A DNA stretch of 64,000 nucleotides from contig NZ_CP084561.1 in the NCBI RefSeq assembly GCF_021789315.1, forward strand, positions 3,286,001-3,350,000, given 5' to 3'. The notes under the pieces are model-generated. The model made no database searches and was not told the origin of the DNA. It was given only the letters and a program-made list of their open reading frames with translations. The stretch is from Arthrobacter sp. FW305-BF8 (lineage in GTDB: Bacteria; Actinomycetota; Actinomycetes; Actinomycetales; Micrococcaceae). A program made the translations under genes and the position numbers. Below, piece by piece: positions 7,515 to 17,603 of the stretch (positions are counted from its first letter, which is position 1; each line of letters opens with the position of its first letter).

Positions 7515-10502
7515 TCAGCTGCTGGGTGTCGGCGTCGGCGTCGCGGACGGCGAGGTCTGGCTGCTGGCCGTGCCTGTACTGCCAATCCTGGCCTCGGCGT
7601 CGAGCGCCTTCTTCAGTGCCGCTGACAGCTTCTTCTGCTGCTCGCCGTACGCCGCAAAGTCACCCTTGGCCAGCGCCTCCTGGCCGGCCTTGATGGCCGC
7701 GTTTGCTTCATCCAGCGCCGCCTTCAGCGCCGCCTTGGCGTCCGCCGCGGGAGCCGGAGTGGCGCCACCGCCCCCGGGTGGTGCGGGCGTCTGCCCGTTG
7801 TTGTCGGAGTCACCGGCCGTCGCCCCGGACCGGCCCCCAAACAGCTGGTTGAGAGCCTCGTCCAAGGTGGGCGCGAACCCGATCTTGTCGCCAAAGGCCA
7901 CCAGCACCCTCTGCAGCGTCGGATAGGACGTTTCACCCGTGGACTTCAGGTACACCGGCTGGATGTAGAGCATGCCCCGGCCGGCAGGAAGCGTCAACAG
8001 GTTGCCGTTGAGCACATCCGATGCGCCCTGCCGCAGCAGGTTCAGCGCCTGCGAGACGGTGGGATCCGAGTTGAATTTGTTCTGTGCCTGGCCGGGGCCC
8101 GGCACCTGGGCTTCGGGCGGAACCTGCAGCAGCCGGAGCTGCCCGTAGCTGTCCGCCTTGACGCCCTTCTTCGAGCCCGCGTCCGAATCCGCCGCGAGGA
8201 AGCCGTAGAGGACGTTGCGGGCGTTGTTGTTCACCACCTGCGGAATGTAGGACGACGTCAGCTGGAACGCCGGTGCCTTCTGGTCCGGCATCTGCAGCGA
8301 CATGTAGAACGGCGGCTGCTTGACCTCCTCGGACACGGTGGGATCGTTCGGAACGCTCCACGCGTCGTCGTTCTTGTAGAAGCTCACGGGGTCCGTCACG
8401 TGGTAGCGGCCCAGCAGCTCACGCTGCACCTTGAACAGGTCCTCCGGGTAGCGGACATGGCTCATGACAGCGGCGGACATCTCCGAATAGGGCTTCAGGG
8501 TGGAAGGGAACACCTTCTGCCAGGCCTTCAGGAGCGGGTCCTGATCGTCCCAGGCGTAGAGAGTGACCGAACCGTCATAGGCGTCAACCGTGGCCTTGAC
8601 CGAGTTGCGGATGTAGTTGACCGAGCTGTTGGGCAGTGCCACGTTGCGGCCGGCAGTGGTCTGCGAATCCGTGGTGGCGTCGGAGAGCTGTTCCTGCTGC
8701 GAGTACGGGTAGTACTGGCTGGTGGTGTAGCCGTCCACGATCCACTTGACCCGGCCGTCAACGACGGCCGGGTAGGCATTGCCGTCCACCGTCAGGTAAG
8801 GCGCAACTTTCTGCACGCGTTCACGCGGGTTGCGTTCGTACAGGATCTGGGAGGCTTCGTTCACGCCGTCGGAAAGTAGCAGGTCCGAGGACTGGAACTT
8901 GATGGAGTACAGGACCTTGTTGAAGAAGCTTCCAACGTTCGGCCCGCCGTTGCCGGTGAAGGTGTACTGGGTCTCGCCGCCCTCCTTGGACGCCGGCCGG
9001 TCCTGCTCACGGTGCGCCGCGCCTTCCGGGGCACCCACAATCGAGTACTCCGGGGAGTCCTCGCCGAAGTAGATGCGGGGTTCGTAGGTCTGGTCATTGC
9101 CGAGGACACCGGTGGAGGGTATGCCGGACTGCAGGAACTCCGGCTTTCCGTCGGCCGTGAACTTGTTGCCCTTCGCGGCGACCACGCCGTAGCCGTGGGT
9201 GTAGACGATGTGGCGGTTCAGCCAGGACTGCTGGTCGGCGGCGAGGCCGTCCGGGTTCAGCTCGCGCACGGCGATGACGGTGTCCTGCATCTTGCCGTCC
9301 ACCATGTACCTGTCGACGTTGAGCGCCTTGGGGAACTGGTAGTACGGGCGGAACTGCTCGAGCTGCGAGAAGGCGTCCGAAATGAGGTTGGGGTCCAGGA
9401 GCCGGATGTTGGCCGTGGTCTGGGCGTCCGGGGCCAGGGCGCCGGCGGTCGTGGTGGTGGTGGCGTTGTACCGCTCCACCTTCACCTGGTCCAGGCCGTA
9501 CGCTGCCCGGGTCATGCCGATGTTGCGCTCGATGAACTTCCGTTCAAGGGTCTGCTCGGACGGCCGGACCTGGAACTGCTGGATGACCCACGGGTAGACG
9601 CCGCCGGCAAGGATGGAGGTGATGACCAGCATCGCCGTGCCGATGACCGGAAGCCGCCACTTGCCGATGACGGCTGCGACGATGAAGAGGATGGCGACCA
9701 GTGCTGCCGCCACGGCCAGGATCGCCTTCGTGGGGATGACGGCGTTGACGTCGGTGTACAGCGCGCCGGCCCAGCGGCCCCCGCTGTTCTGCAGTGCAGA
9801 GTAGCGGTCCAGCCAGAAGTTGATGCCCAGCAGAACCAGGAACGAAGCGCCGGTGACAGCGAGGTGGATCTGCGCGGCGCGGCTGGTGAAGATGCCGCGT
9901 TCCATGATCCTGATGCTGCCGTAGAGGTAATGCGTGAGGATGCCTGCGATGCCGGCCACGATGGCCACGCTGATCAGGAACCCCGTGACAAAGCCCAGGA
10001 ACGGCAGCGTCATCAGGTAGAAACCGATGTCCAGTCCGAACTCCGGATCGTTCTGGCCGAAGGACTCCTGGTTGAAGAACAGCATGACCTTTTGCCATTG
10101 GCTGGAGGCGGCGCTGCCGGCGAAGAGCCCGAACAGCACAGGCAGCCCGATCATGACCACACGCCGCACGGGTTCGAGTTGCGCCTGGTAGCGGTTGAGG
10201 TTATCCCGGATTTCTGAGTCCGGCGCGTAGACGGGCCGGGCGTGGTAGGCGATGCGGATCGCGTAAAACACGGCCGCGAACATGATGAGGAAGCCGGCGG
10301 CAAAAATGCCGATCCTCGCCAGGTTCTCCGTCAGGAACACTTCGAAGTAGCCAAGCTGCTGGTACCACAGGACGTCCGTCCACACATTGGCGAAGAAGAT
10401 GAACCCGACAACAACCAGCGCAACGACGATGAGCGTGGGCGTCAAGGCACCTCGCCTTGTCTGGAGTTTTCCGGGCGGGGTGGGGCTGGCAGGACGGGAC
10501 AA
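7515..10502 (-). CDS. UPF0182 family large membrane protein
   Basis: A 995-residue member of UPF0182, a conserved actinobacterial family without an established biochemical role. The N-terminal third holds about seven membrane helices (the first is [20 protein letters not shown]). A long extracytoplasmic domain follows, and the C-terminus has a Gly/Pro linker and an Ala/Lys-rich helix (about 915-960). Length and helix layout fit the family. The only start in frame is a TTG at 10502, with GAGG seven bases upstream; the ATG a few bases earlier is in another frame. It diverges from nothing nearby and is followed by its own terminator. The PDZ protease gene lies just upstream on the same strand, as in mycobacteria. 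Confidence 0.88.
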   Translation of the reverse strand: MSRPASPTPPGKLQTRRGALTPTLIVVALVVVGFIFFANVWTDVLWYQQLGYFEVFLTENLARIGIFAAGFLIMFAAVFYAIRIAYHARPVYAPDSEIRDNLNRYQAQLEPVRRVVMIGLPVLFGLFAGSAASSQWQKVMLFFNQESFGQNDPEFGLDIGFYLMTLPFLGFVTGFLISVAIVAGIAGILTHYLYGSIRIMERGIFTSRAAQIHLAVTGASFLVLLGINFWLDRYSALQNSGGRWAGALYTDVNAVIPTKAILAVAAALVAILFIVAAVIGKWRLPVIGTAMLVITSILAGGVYPWVIQQFQVRPSEQTLERKFIERNIGMTRAAYGLDQVKVERYNATTTTTAGALAPDAQTTANIRLLDPNLISDAFSQLEQFRPYYQFPKALNVDRYMVDGKMQDTVIAVRELNPDGLAADQQSWLNRHIVYTHGYGVVAAKGNKFTADGKPEFLQSGIPSTGVLGNDQTYEPRIYFGEDSPEYSIVGAPEGAAHREQDRPASKEGGETQYTFTGNGGPNVGSFFNKVLYSIKFQSSDLLLSDGVNEASQILYERNPRERVQKVAPYLTVDGNAYPAVVDGRVKWIVDGYTTSQYYPYSQQEQLSDATTDSQTTAGRNVALPNSSVNYIRNSVKATVDAYDGSVTLYAWDDQDPLLKAWQKVFPSTLKPYSEMSAAVMSHVRYPEDLFKVQRELLGRYHVTDPVSFYKNDDAWSVPNDPTVSEEVKQPPFYMSLQMPDQKAPAFQLTSSYIPQVVNNNARNVLYGFLAADSDAGSKKGVKADSYGQLRLLQVPPEAQVPGPGQAQNKFNSDPTVSQALNLLRQGASDVLNGNLLTLPAGRGMLYIQPVYLKSTGETSYPTLQRVLVAFGDKIGFAPTLDEALNQLFGGRSGATAGDSDNNGQTPAPPGGGGATPAPAADAKAALKAALDEANAAIKAGQEALAKGDFAAYGEQQKKLSAALKKALDAEARIGSTGTASSQTSPSATPTPTPSS

Positions 10503-10632
10503 ACTCGTACCTCATAGCTTTTGTCAGTTGCTGGTATTAATTTTAAGTTTTCAGTGGAACGCCTGCATAGCGCCGGCACCGGCTGTCAATAAGTGCCACG
10601 AGCGGGCCGGAGCCTTAGTTCCTCGATTTAGT

Positions 10633-11793
10633 CTAGTTGTTGGTGCAGCCCGGAAGGCCCGACGTGTCGGCGCTCTTGGCGGCCAGCTCGACGGCCGATT
10701 TTGCCTCGTCCAGGTTTTCCACCTTGACCACCTGCAGCCCGTCCGGAATATGCCCCACAACTTCTGCGCAGTTCGCCGCCGGGGCCAGGAACAGGGTGGC
10801 GCCGTCCGCCCGGGCACCGTGCATCTTCACCGCGATACCGCCGATCGGGCCCACCACGCCGTCGGGGCTGATGGTGCCGGTCCCCGCGATGTGTTTTCCG
10901 CCGGTGAGGTCCCCGGGTGTCAGGGTGTCCATGATTCCCAGGGCGAACATCATCCCGGCGCTCGGGCCGCCCACTTTGTCCAGGGATATCTTCACGTCGA
11001 ACGGGAAGGTGAAGCGGTACTGCAGCAGCACGCCCAGGATGTACCGTCCGGACGGGTTCTTCGCCGGCGTCACAGTTTCCGTGACCTGCTTGCCGTCCCG
11101 GCGTACGACGACGACGGCGGGCTTTCCCTTACCGGCGGCCAGTTCGTCCTGGATCACCTCCAGTGAGGTGACAGGTTTGGCGTTGATGGAGGTGAAGGTG
11201 TCACCCGCCTGCAGCTTGCCCTGCGCGGCCGAGCCCTCGGACAGGTCCGCCACTTCGAGCTTCTGCCCGTAAGGAATGTCGAGCCCCTTCAGGGCCGCCG
11301 CCACCGCGTTCTCCTGCGACGTGGCCATGGCCACGGCACTCTCCTGCTGGGATTTTTCCTTGGTCACACCCGTCGGGAAGATCAGTTCCTCGGGATACAC
11401 CGCTTTGGATCCGTCCAGCCAGGCCGAGAACGCCTCAAATACGCTGACGGGACCGTTGGGGCCCCCGTCGACGTAGACAGTGGTCAGATCGAGGTTCCCC
11501 TTGGCCGGGAACGTCTCGCGGCCGGAAACGCTGATCACTGGCGTCGTATTCTCCGTGCCCAGGGTGTTGAACGTCGGCCCGGGCGATTCCACCACATACG
11601 GGACCGGCAGGACGGCGGCCGTCACGCCCAGCCCGAGGGCCAGGAGACCGGACAACGTCATGGCGGAGATGCGGGGATCCCTGCCCCGGGCACGCCGGGA
11701 CCGGCGGGCGTCCCCGGTTCCGTCGGGATTCCCGCCACCGGCGGCAGGCGCCGGGGACTCCTCTGCGGGCTGGCCGCCCTTGGTAATCGTCAC
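10633..11793 (-). CDS. PDZ-domain Lon-like serine protease, YlbL type
   Basis: A membrane-anchored protease of about 386 residues. One helix lies near residues 40-65 (MTLSGLLALGLGVTAAVLPV) with the domains outside the cell membrane. A PDZ domain is at about 140-240 (GSAAQGKLQAGDTFTSINAKPV). The C-terminal Lon proteolytic domain carries the Ser in GGPSAGMMFA and the Lys in GGIAVKMHGA, the Ser-Lys dyad. The open frame can begin at GTG 11811, but AGAGG lies between that codon and GTG 11793, so 11793 is preferred. It sits with UPF0182 on the same strand and diverges from the DUF2342 gene, an arrangement shared with mycobacteria. Substrate unknown. Confidence 0.85.
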   Translation of the reverse strand: MTITKGGQPAEESPAPAAGGGNPDGTGDARRSRRARGRDPRISAMTLSGLLALGLGVTAAVLPVPYVVESPGPTFNTLGTENTTPVISVSGRETFPAKGNLDLTTVYVDGGPNGPVSVFEAFSAWLDGSKAVYPEELIFPTGVTKEKSQQESAVAMATSQENAVAAALKGLDIPYGQKLEVADLSEGSAAQGKLQAGDTFTSINAKPVTSLEVIQDELAAGKGKPAVVVVRRDGKQVTETVTPAKNPSGRYILGVLLQYRFTFPFDVKISLDKVGGPSAGMMFALGIMDTLTPGDLTGGKHIAGTGTISPDGVVGPIGGIAVKMHGARADGATLFLAPAANCAEVVGHIPDGLQVVKVENLDEAKSAVELAAKSADTSGLPGCTNN

Positions 11794-12015
11794 TGAAGGA
11801 CCTCTCCGCACCGCGTCGTTCAGCGCTGCACCTCGGCCGCGGCCCGGCGGACGGCCGGGGCGCGGCCTACATACGTTCCGGCTTCTAACAGTACGCGTCC
11901 GGGCCTGCCGTTAGCTCTTTGCCTACAGCGAACGTCCCCGCTTTCGGCAGACAGCCGCTCCTGCACAGGGGTAGCGTGAAGTTGATTAATAGTCACACCG
12001 ACGATCGGCGGGATC

Positions 12016-13446
12016 ATGACCTCCAATCCACTCAATCCGTCCAATGGCGACGAAAATCCAAAGGATCCGCTCGCGGAGATGCTGCAGAACCTTATGGGCG
12101 GCAAGGGCCTGGGTGACATTGACCCCGCAGAACTGGCCAAAGCCGCCGGACTGCCAAATGATCCCAACCTGCTGGCCCAGATGTTCTCCCAGGTGCAGGC
12201 CATGATGAGCGCCCCCTCGGAGGGCCCGGTCAACTGGAAGCTCGCCCACGACAACGCCCGCCGCGTCGCCGCAGGCAGCTCCGACCCCTCGGTCACGTCC
12301 GCGCAGTCACGTGAAGTGGATGAGGCGCTGCGGCTCGCCGAACTGTGGCTCGACCAGGTCACGGACCTGCCCGCTACAGGCCTCATCGGCAAGGCGTGGT
12401 CCCGCGCCGAATGGGTGGAGGAGACACTCGGCACCTGGAAGCGTCTGACGGAGCCCGTGGCCAACAGTGTGGCCAACGCCCTCTCCACCGCCATGACGGA
12501 GCAGATGCCGGAGGAGATGAAGTCCATGATGGGCGGCGCCTCGTCCATGCTGCAGAACGTGGGCGGTGCCATCTTCGGCATGCAGCTGGGCCAGGCCATC
12601 GGTGCCCTGTCCACCGATGTGGTCAGCTCCACGGACATCGGAGTTCCGTTGGCCGATCTGGAGATGGCGCTGCTTCCCGGCAACGTGGCCAAGTTCGGCG
12701 AGGGCCTCAGCCTTCCCGAAAACGACATCCGGCTCTTCCTCGCCGTCCGCGAGGCCGCCCATGCCCGCCTGTTCGTCCAGGTTCCGTGGCTGCGCGGGCA
12801 CCTGCTGGGTGCCATTGAGGCTTATGCCCGCGGCATCCACATCGACACGTCCCGGATCGAGGAGCTGGCGCGGGACCTTGATCCCAGCAACCCGGAGGGG
12901 ATCCAGGAGGCCCTTTCGCAGGGCGTCTTCATGCCGCAGCGCACGCCGGAACAGGACCAGGCCCTGCAGAAGCTGGAGACGGCCCTTGCCCTCGTCGAGG
13001 GGTGGGTAGACGAGCTCACCGCTGCCGCCACGGAGAAGGTCCTCCCCTCTGCTGCAGCGCTCCGCGAAACGGTCCGCCGCCGCCGGGCCACCGGTGGTCC
13101 CGCGGAACATGCGTTCGCTTCGCTCGTCGGGCTGGAGCTGCGGCCCCGCCGGCTCCGCGAAGCCGCCACGCTGTGGGCGTCGCTCAAGGCCGAGCGCGGC
13201 ATCGACGGCCGCGACGCCATCTGGAAGCATCCGGACCTGCTCCCCACCGCCGAGGATCTTGACGATCCCCAGGGATTCAGCGAACGCCGCAAGCTGGCCG
13301 AGGCCAGTGACAGCGAAGTGGACGATGCCCTCCAGAAGCTGCTGAACGGCGGCTTTGACAGCCCGGCTGAGGGCGCTGGAGACAAGACCGATGAGGACGA
13401 AGGCGAAAAGCCCTCCGACGACGGGGACGACGCGCCGAAGAGCTAG
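12016..13446 (+). CDS. DUF2342 / zincin-like putative metalloprotease
   Basis: A 476-residue cytoplasmic protein of the actinobacterial family annotated as zinc-dependent metalloprotease or putative hydrolase (DUF2342). The core at about 75-400 includes GGAIFGMQLGQAIGALSTDV and VREAAHARLFVQVPWLRGHL. The EAAH in that stretch resembles the second half of an HEXXH zinc site, but the first His is Arg here, so I do not claim catalysis from the sequence. The N-terminus (PKDPLAEMLQNLMGGKGLGD) is Gly/Met-rich and the C-terminal 35 residues are acidic and probably disordered. The ATG follows GGCGGGA. It is monocistronic and convergent with the M48-like gene. Confidence 0.8.
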   Translation: MTSNPLNPSNGDENPKDPLAEMLQNLMGGKGLGDIDPAELAKAAGLPNDPNLLAQMFSQVQAMMSAPSEGPVNWKLAHDNARRVAAGSSDPSVTSAQSREVDEALRLAELWLDQVTDLPATGLIGKAWSRAEWVEETLGTWKRLTEPVANSVANALSTAMTEQMPEEMKSMMGGASSMLQNVGGAIFGMQLGQAIGALSTDVVSSTDIGVPLADLEMALLPGNVAKFGEGLSLPENDIRLFLAVREAAHARLFVQVPWLRGHLLGAIEAYARGIHIDTSRIEELARDLDPSNPEGIQEALSQGVFMPQRTPEQDQALQKLETALALVEGWVDELTAAATEKVLPSAAALRETVRRRRATGGPAEHAFASLVGLELRPRRLREAATLWASLKAERGIDGRDAIWKHPDLLPTAEDLDDPQGFSERRKLAEASDSEVDDALQKLLNGGFDSPAEGAGDKTDEDEGEKPSDDGDDAPKS

Positions 13447-13452
13447 TCGAAA

Positions 13453-13505
13453 ACCGCGCTGGTTGAGCTGGCCGAAACTGGTTTCGACAAGCTCAACCAG
13501 CGCGG
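13453..13505. repeat. Interrupted palindrome of the GGTTGAGCT..CGAAAC type
   Basis: Arms CCGCGCTGGTTGAGCT and AGCTCAACCAGCGCGG bracket an inner GAAAC-t-GGTTTC hairpin. It lies between the convergent ends of the DUF2342 and M48 genes, so as RNA it could terminate both. The core GGTTGAGCTTGTCGAAACC recurs widely in Arthrobacter-like genomes, from general knowledge. Confidence 0.75.
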
Positions 13506-13555
13506 CCTGCTCAACCAGCAGGGCCTGCTCAACCAGCAGGGCCTGCTCAACCAGC
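13504..13555. repeat. 18-bp tandem repeat, about 2.9 copies
   Basis: GGCCTGCTCAACCAGCAG occurs at 13504-13521 and 13522-13539, and in part at 13540-13555. The unit contains CTCAACCAGC from the right arm of the adjacent palindrome, so it probably arose by slippage from that arm. Confidence 0.85.
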
Positions 13556-13560
13556 GGCCT

Positions 13561-14169
13561 CTAACGAGCCGGTTCAGGTTCGCCGACCGGCAGGCCGCGC
13601 GACGTGGCGAACGCCACGCCCTCCAGGAAAGCCTTGGCGCGCTCCGTTTCGGGGTAGGCCTCCAGCAGCTTCCAGAACGCCGCGTTATGGCCTGCCACCA
13701 GCAGGTGCGCCAGTTCGTGCAGCAGCACGTAGTCGATGACCCACTGCGGCATGGGCCGGAGCTTGTCTGAAAGCCGGATGGACCCGTCCGAGGGCGTGGC
13801 TGAACCCCAGCGGGAGTTTTGGTTGCTGACCCACCGGACCGATGTCGGGGCTGACCTGCCGCCCAGGTACCTGGCCGAGAGCTGAGCAGCGTGCGCGGCC
13901 AGCGCCGCGTCCGAGGAAGGCCGCCGCCCCGCACCGCTGGAACGCTTCTCCCCCTGGATCCGGAGCTTCTCCAGCATCCGGTGCACCCAGTCCGCCTCCT
14001 GCGCCCGGGTGAAGTGGGCCGGGATGGCGACGACGGCGGTGCCGTTTTCCCAGAAGGCCGCGACCGTGCGGCGCCGGCGGGCAGAGCGACGGATCTCAAC
14101 CGGAGCCCCGTCATGGGTGGTTAGTGGCCTGCCGGTCCCTTGCTTTCCGGGCATCTGTTTTCCGGGCAT
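13561..14169 (-). CDS. M48-like metallopeptidase (YgjP/DUF45 type)
   Basis: A 202-residue cytoplasmic zinc peptidase-like protein. The zinc site HELAHLLVAGHNAAFWKLL (HExxH with a downstream His) lies at about 155-173, preceded by the family motif SNQNSRWGSATPSDGSIRLS. The function of YgjP/WLM-like peptidases is not well defined; some relate to DNA-protein crosslink proteases. Its ATG overlaps the uvrD2 stop codon by one base (TGATG), implying translational coupling to the helicase. The N-terminus contains MPGKQ twice, from a 15-base duplication that supplies two possible starts (14169 and 14154). Confidence 0.82.
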   Translation of the reverse strand: MPGKQMPGKQGTGRPLTTHDGAPVEIRRSARRRRTVAAFWENGTAVVAIPAHFTRAQEADWVHRMLEKLRIQGEKRSSGAGRRPSSDAALAAHAAQLSARYLGGRSAPTSVRWVSNQNSRWGSATPSDGSIRLSDKLRPMPQWVIDYVLLHELAHLLVAGHNAAFWKLLEAYPETERAKAFLEGVAFATSRGLPVGEPEPAR

Positions 14170-16301
14170 CAGAGGGTGCTGCTTTCCGTCAGCACCGCGA
14201 GGACTGCTTCGCCGTACCGCTCCAGTTTGGACGGGCCTACGCCCGCGAGCCCGGCCAGTTCCTCGAGCGAGGACGGCCGGGCTTCGGCGATGGCAGTCAG
14301 GGTTGCGTCGGTAAAAACCACGAAGGCCGGGACGTCCGCGGAGTGTGCGACTTCTTTACGCCATTCACGGAGCGCGTTGAACGTCTGCTCTTCATAGCTG
14401 GGGGGGCACTGGCTGCAGCGGCCAACCTTCCGCTCGGCTCCGCTGGCCAGCATGCTGCCGCAGACCCGGCAGGATGCGGGGGCGGCCGCCTTGCGGCGCG
14501 GCGCGGCGCCCCGTCCCCGTGCGGTCGAGCTGGCCACGGAGTCCGGACGGAGCCCGTCGAGAAAGCGGGACGGTTTCCGGTTGGCACGACCGCCGGGGGT
14601 ACGGGCGGTGGACCACGAGAGGGACAGGTGCTCGCGGGCCCGCGTGATGCCGACATAGAGCAGCCGGCGTTCTTCGTCCACCGCGGCGGGATCGTCCGCG
14701 AAGGAGATGGGCATGAGCCCTTCGCTCAGCCCCAGGAGGAAAACCGCGTCCCATTCGAGGCCTTTCGCCGCGTGCAGGGACGCCAGCGTGACCCCTTGGA
14801 CGGTGGGCGCGTGCTGGGCAACGGAGCGTTCCTGGAGCTCGTTGATGAAGTCAGCCAGGCCGAACTGCGGCCCGCGGTTCTGCGCCAACTCGTCCGCCAG
14901 AGCCACCAGCGCGGCCAGGGATTCCCAGCGTTCCCGCAGGGCACCGCCGCTGTGCGGGGCGGTGTCGGTGTAACCCAGCGATGCGACGATGTCGCGTACC
15001 AGCTGGCCCAGCGGCTGCGGATCGGACTCGGATACGGCACGGGTGGCCGCACGGAGCTGGAGGATCGCGTCGCGGACCTCCTTCCGGGCAAAGAAGCGCT
15101 CGCCGCCGCGCAGCTGGTAGCCGATCCCGGCCGATGCCAGAGCCTGCTCGTAGGCCTCTGACTGGCCGTTGGTCCGGAACAGGACAGCGATCTCACTCGC
15201 CGGCACGCCGTCGTCGAGGAGTGTGCGGATCTTGCCGGCGACCGTCGCAGCCTCGGCTTCGTCATCCGTGCATTCCGTGAATTGCGGCAGGGGTCCGGGG
15301 TTCCGCTGGGCCACGAGTTTCAGCGGCGTGGCCCAGGCAGCATCGGCCGCCGGCCCGCCGCTGCGGCGCGAGGCGAGGAGATCGTTGGCCAGCTTGACCA
15401 CCTGCGGAGTGGAGCGGTAGTCCCGGACCAGCCTGACCACGTTCGCGTCCGGGTACTGTGCCTTGAACCCGAGGAGGTGCTTCGGGGATGCGCCGGTGAA
15501 CGAGTAAATGGTCTGGCTGGCGTCACCGACGACGCAGAGCTCGTTGCGGCCGCCGAGCCAGAGCTCCAGGAGCCGCTGCTGCAACGGGGAAACGTCCTGG
15601 TATTCATCCACCACGAAGTGCCGGTACTGTTCCCGGACGGTCGCCGCCACCTTGGGGTCTTCCTGCAGGATGCCCACAGTAATCAGGAGGACGTCCTCGA
15701 AGTCGATAACGTTGCGGTCGGTCTTCACGTCCTCGTAGGCCTGGAACACGCGGGCCACGGCCGTGAGGTCAAAGCCGCCCGGCGCGCCCCTGTCCTGTGC
15801 GTTTTCCAGATAGTTGGCAGGCGTGAGCATGGATACCTTGGCCCATTCAATTTCCGACGCCAGATCGCGGATGGAGGCCCGGTCCGTGCTCAGCCGGAGC
15901 CGCCGGGCGGCCTCGGCGATCATCTGTGCCTTGTGGTCCAGAAGGTTGGGCAGCGCCCCGCCCACCGCCTGGGGCCAGAAAAACTGGAGCTGCCGCAGCG
16001 CGGCCGCGTGGAACGTCCTGGCCTGGACGTTGCCAACCCCAAGATCGCGGAGCCGGCTGCGCATTTCCGCTGCCGCCCGTGCCGTGAATGTGACCGCCAG
16101 CAGCCGCTGCGGACTGTAGACCCCCGAGTGCACGCCGTAGGCGATCCTGTGGGTGATGGCACGGGTCTTGCCGGTGCCGGCTCCGGCGAGCACGCAGAGC
16201 GGGCCGGTCAGGGTGGTGGCCACTTCCCGCTGCTCCGCGTCGAGGCCGCCTAGGATCCGGTCCTCCAGGGAGGCGTTGCCATCAGGATTTTCTGTCGTCA
16301 C
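14169..16301 (-). CDS. uvrD2: ATP-dependent DNA helicase UvrD2, with tetracysteine motif and HRDC domain
   Basis: A superfamily 1A 3'-5' DNA helicase for repair, 710 residues. Walker A AGAGTGKT lies near residue 40, motif II VDEYQD near 235, and motif VI VGITRAREHLSLSW near 560. After the motor come four cysteines, CRVCG and CSQCP at about 615-635, then a C-terminal HRDC domain. This is the architecture of mycobacterial UvrD2, in which the tetracysteine module joins the motor to HRDC. The start is GTG 16301 with a weak ribosome site. It is followed in the same operon by the M48-like peptidase and preceded by nudC. Confidence 0.95.
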   Translation of the reverse strand: MTTENPDGNASLEDRILGGLDAEQREVATTLTGPLCVLAGAGTGKTRAITHRIAYGVHSGVYSPQRLLAVTFTARAAAEMRSRLRDLGVGNVQARTFHAAALRQLQFFWPQAVGGALPNLLDHKAQMIAEAARRLRLSTDRASIRDLASEIEWAKVSMLTPANYLENAQDRGAPGGFDLTAVARVFQAYEDVKTDRNVIDFEDVLLITVGILQEDPKVAATVREQYRHFVVDEYQDVSPLQQRLLELWLGGRNELCVVGDASQTIYSFTGASPKHLLGFKAQYPDANVVRLVRDYRSTPQVVKLANDLLASRRSGGPAADAAWATPLKLVAQRNPGPLPQFTECTDDEAEAATVAGKIRTLLDDGVPASEIAVLFRTNGQSEAYEQALASAGIGYQLRGGERFFARKEVRDAILQLRAATRAVSESDPQPLGQLVRDIVASLGYTDTAPHSGGALRERWESLAALVALADELAQNRGPQFGLADFINELQERSVAQHAPTVQGVTLASLHAAKGLEWDAVFLLGLSEGLMPISFADDPAAVDEERRLLYVGITRAREHLSLSWSTARTPGGRANRKPSRFLDGLRPDSVASSTARGRGAAPRRKAAAPASCRVCGSMLASGAERKVGRCSQCPPSYEEQTFNALREWRKEVAHSADVPAFVVFTDATLTAIAEARPSSLEELAGLAGVGPSKLERYGEAVLAVLTESSTL

Positions 16302-16386
16302 TTCTTGCTGCTTGCTTCATGTGGGTGGATGGGCTGCTCCGCCATGGTGGCGTCAACGGTGTGCATGTTGCCGGCCGGGGTGCCGG

Positions 16387-17439
16387 TCAGTCGTCAGCCG
16401 GACGGTCCTGGATCACGCCGCCGTACCAGTGTTCGATGAGGGACCTGGCGATGGAGAGCCGGGTGGAGATGGTAATTTCGCCGCTGAGTACTGCCTCCTG
16501 GAGTTCCTCCCGGCTGTACCAGCGCGCCCGGGTGACCTCGACGCCGTCGGGCTTTGCTTCTGTGTCATCGGTGACGGCTGTAAAGCCCAGCATGAGGGAC
16601 GCCGGGAACGGCCACGACTGGGAGCCAAGGTACTGGCACGCCCGCACCCGCACGCCCACCTCTTCCTGGATTTCCCGGACGACGGCCTGTTCGAGGGATT
16701 CCCCGGGCTCGACGAATCCGGCCAGCGTGGAGTAGTTCTTCGCATCCAGCGGACCGCCGCCGCCCAGCAGGACGCGGCCGTCCGGGCCAACCACCGTGAC
16801 GATGATGGCCGGGTCCGTGCGCGGGTAGTGTTCGGAGTTGTCGGCCGGGCACCGCCGGACCCATCCGCCGGCCTCCACGTTGGTGACGGCGCCGCACCGG
16901 GGGCAGTGGGTGTGGGTGGCGTGCCAGTTGGCAATGGCACTGGCCTCAACGAAAAGGGCGGTGTGCGTCGCGTCCAGCTGCGCGGCGACGTCCCGGAAGC
17001 CTTCCCAGGTGGCGCCGGCGGGCAGGCCGGCAGTACCGGGCTCCACCGGTTCCGGCAGAATGAAGAGCAGGACTCCCGTTCCGGCAGGCAGGTCTTCGGA
17101 GCCGAGGGCCGCGCCGAGATAGATGATGTGCGCAGGGCCGGACGCCGCCCCCTCGAGCTGGTCCAGCAGCGGCCGGGCCTCTGCCAGGACGAGCGCGTCC
17201 CCGTGGACCAGCGCCTGCCGGCCGGACAGGAGCATGGCCTTGGCGGTTCCCGCCGCCAGCAGGTCCGGAATCAGGCTTGGCCTCATCCGTTCAACCGACC
17301 CCCTGTTGACCATTGCGGGCCGAACCGGCAGCACTGTATCGAAGAGATGGTTAGCCGGCAGTTGGCCTGCCGGCAGCTGGTTTTCCGTGATGGCGCCCGC
17401 CGCTTGACCGACCGGCGCAGCGGCCTCCGCATGACTCAT
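16387..17439 (-). CDS. nudC: NAD(H) diphosphatase, Nudix family
   Basis: Hydrolyses NADH or NAD to NMN(H) and AMP and, in other bacteria, removes NAD caps from RNA. It has 350 residues. The N-terminal half is degenerate; a zinc ribbon (CPRCG ... RRCPADNSEHYP) sits at about 178-205, and only three of the usual four cysteines are visible. The Nudix box GFVEPGESLEQAVVREIQEE is at about 232-252 with VGV following. The NudC signature SQSWPFP follows, with Ser in place of the more common Pro. It lies upstream of uvrD2 on the same strand, an order shared with mycobacteria. Confidence 0.92.
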   Translation of the reverse strand: MSHAEAAAPVGQAAGAITENQLPAGQLPANHLFDTVLPVRPAMVNRGSVERMRPSLIPDLLAAGTAKAMLLSGRQALVHGDALVLAEARPLLDQLEGAASGPAHIIYLGAALGSEDLPAGTGVLLFILPEPVEPGTAGLPAGATWEGFRDVAAQLDATHTALFVEASAIANWHATHTHCPRCGAVTNVEAGGWVRRCPADNSEHYPRTDPAIIVTVVGPDGRVLLGGGGPLDAKNYSTLAGFVEPGESLEQAVVREIQEEVGVRVRACQYLGSQSWPFPASLMLGFTAVTDDTEAKPDGVEVTRARWYSREELQEAVLSGEITISTRLSIARSLIEHWYGGVIQDRPADD

Positions 17440-17603
17440 GTATCCACCGTACTGACTCGCAGTGACAATTTACATTTCGGAAGGGTAGCGGAAGGCCCGG
17501 ACAGTGCGTTTCCACTCGCCTCGCGGTACCCATATTTGGGCGGATCTCAAGACTCGCCGCGACACATCATGGTCTTGGACGCCGCTCAATCTACCGTGGA
17601 ACC

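Noticed and set aside
12016..13446. Active HEXXH zinc protease
   Set aside because: The relevant stretch reads REAAH, with Arg in place of the first His, so activity is not supported by sequence alone.
13504..13555. Possible CRISPR-like array
   Set aside because: The 18-bp units are head-to-tail with no unique spacers and derive from the adjacent palindrome.
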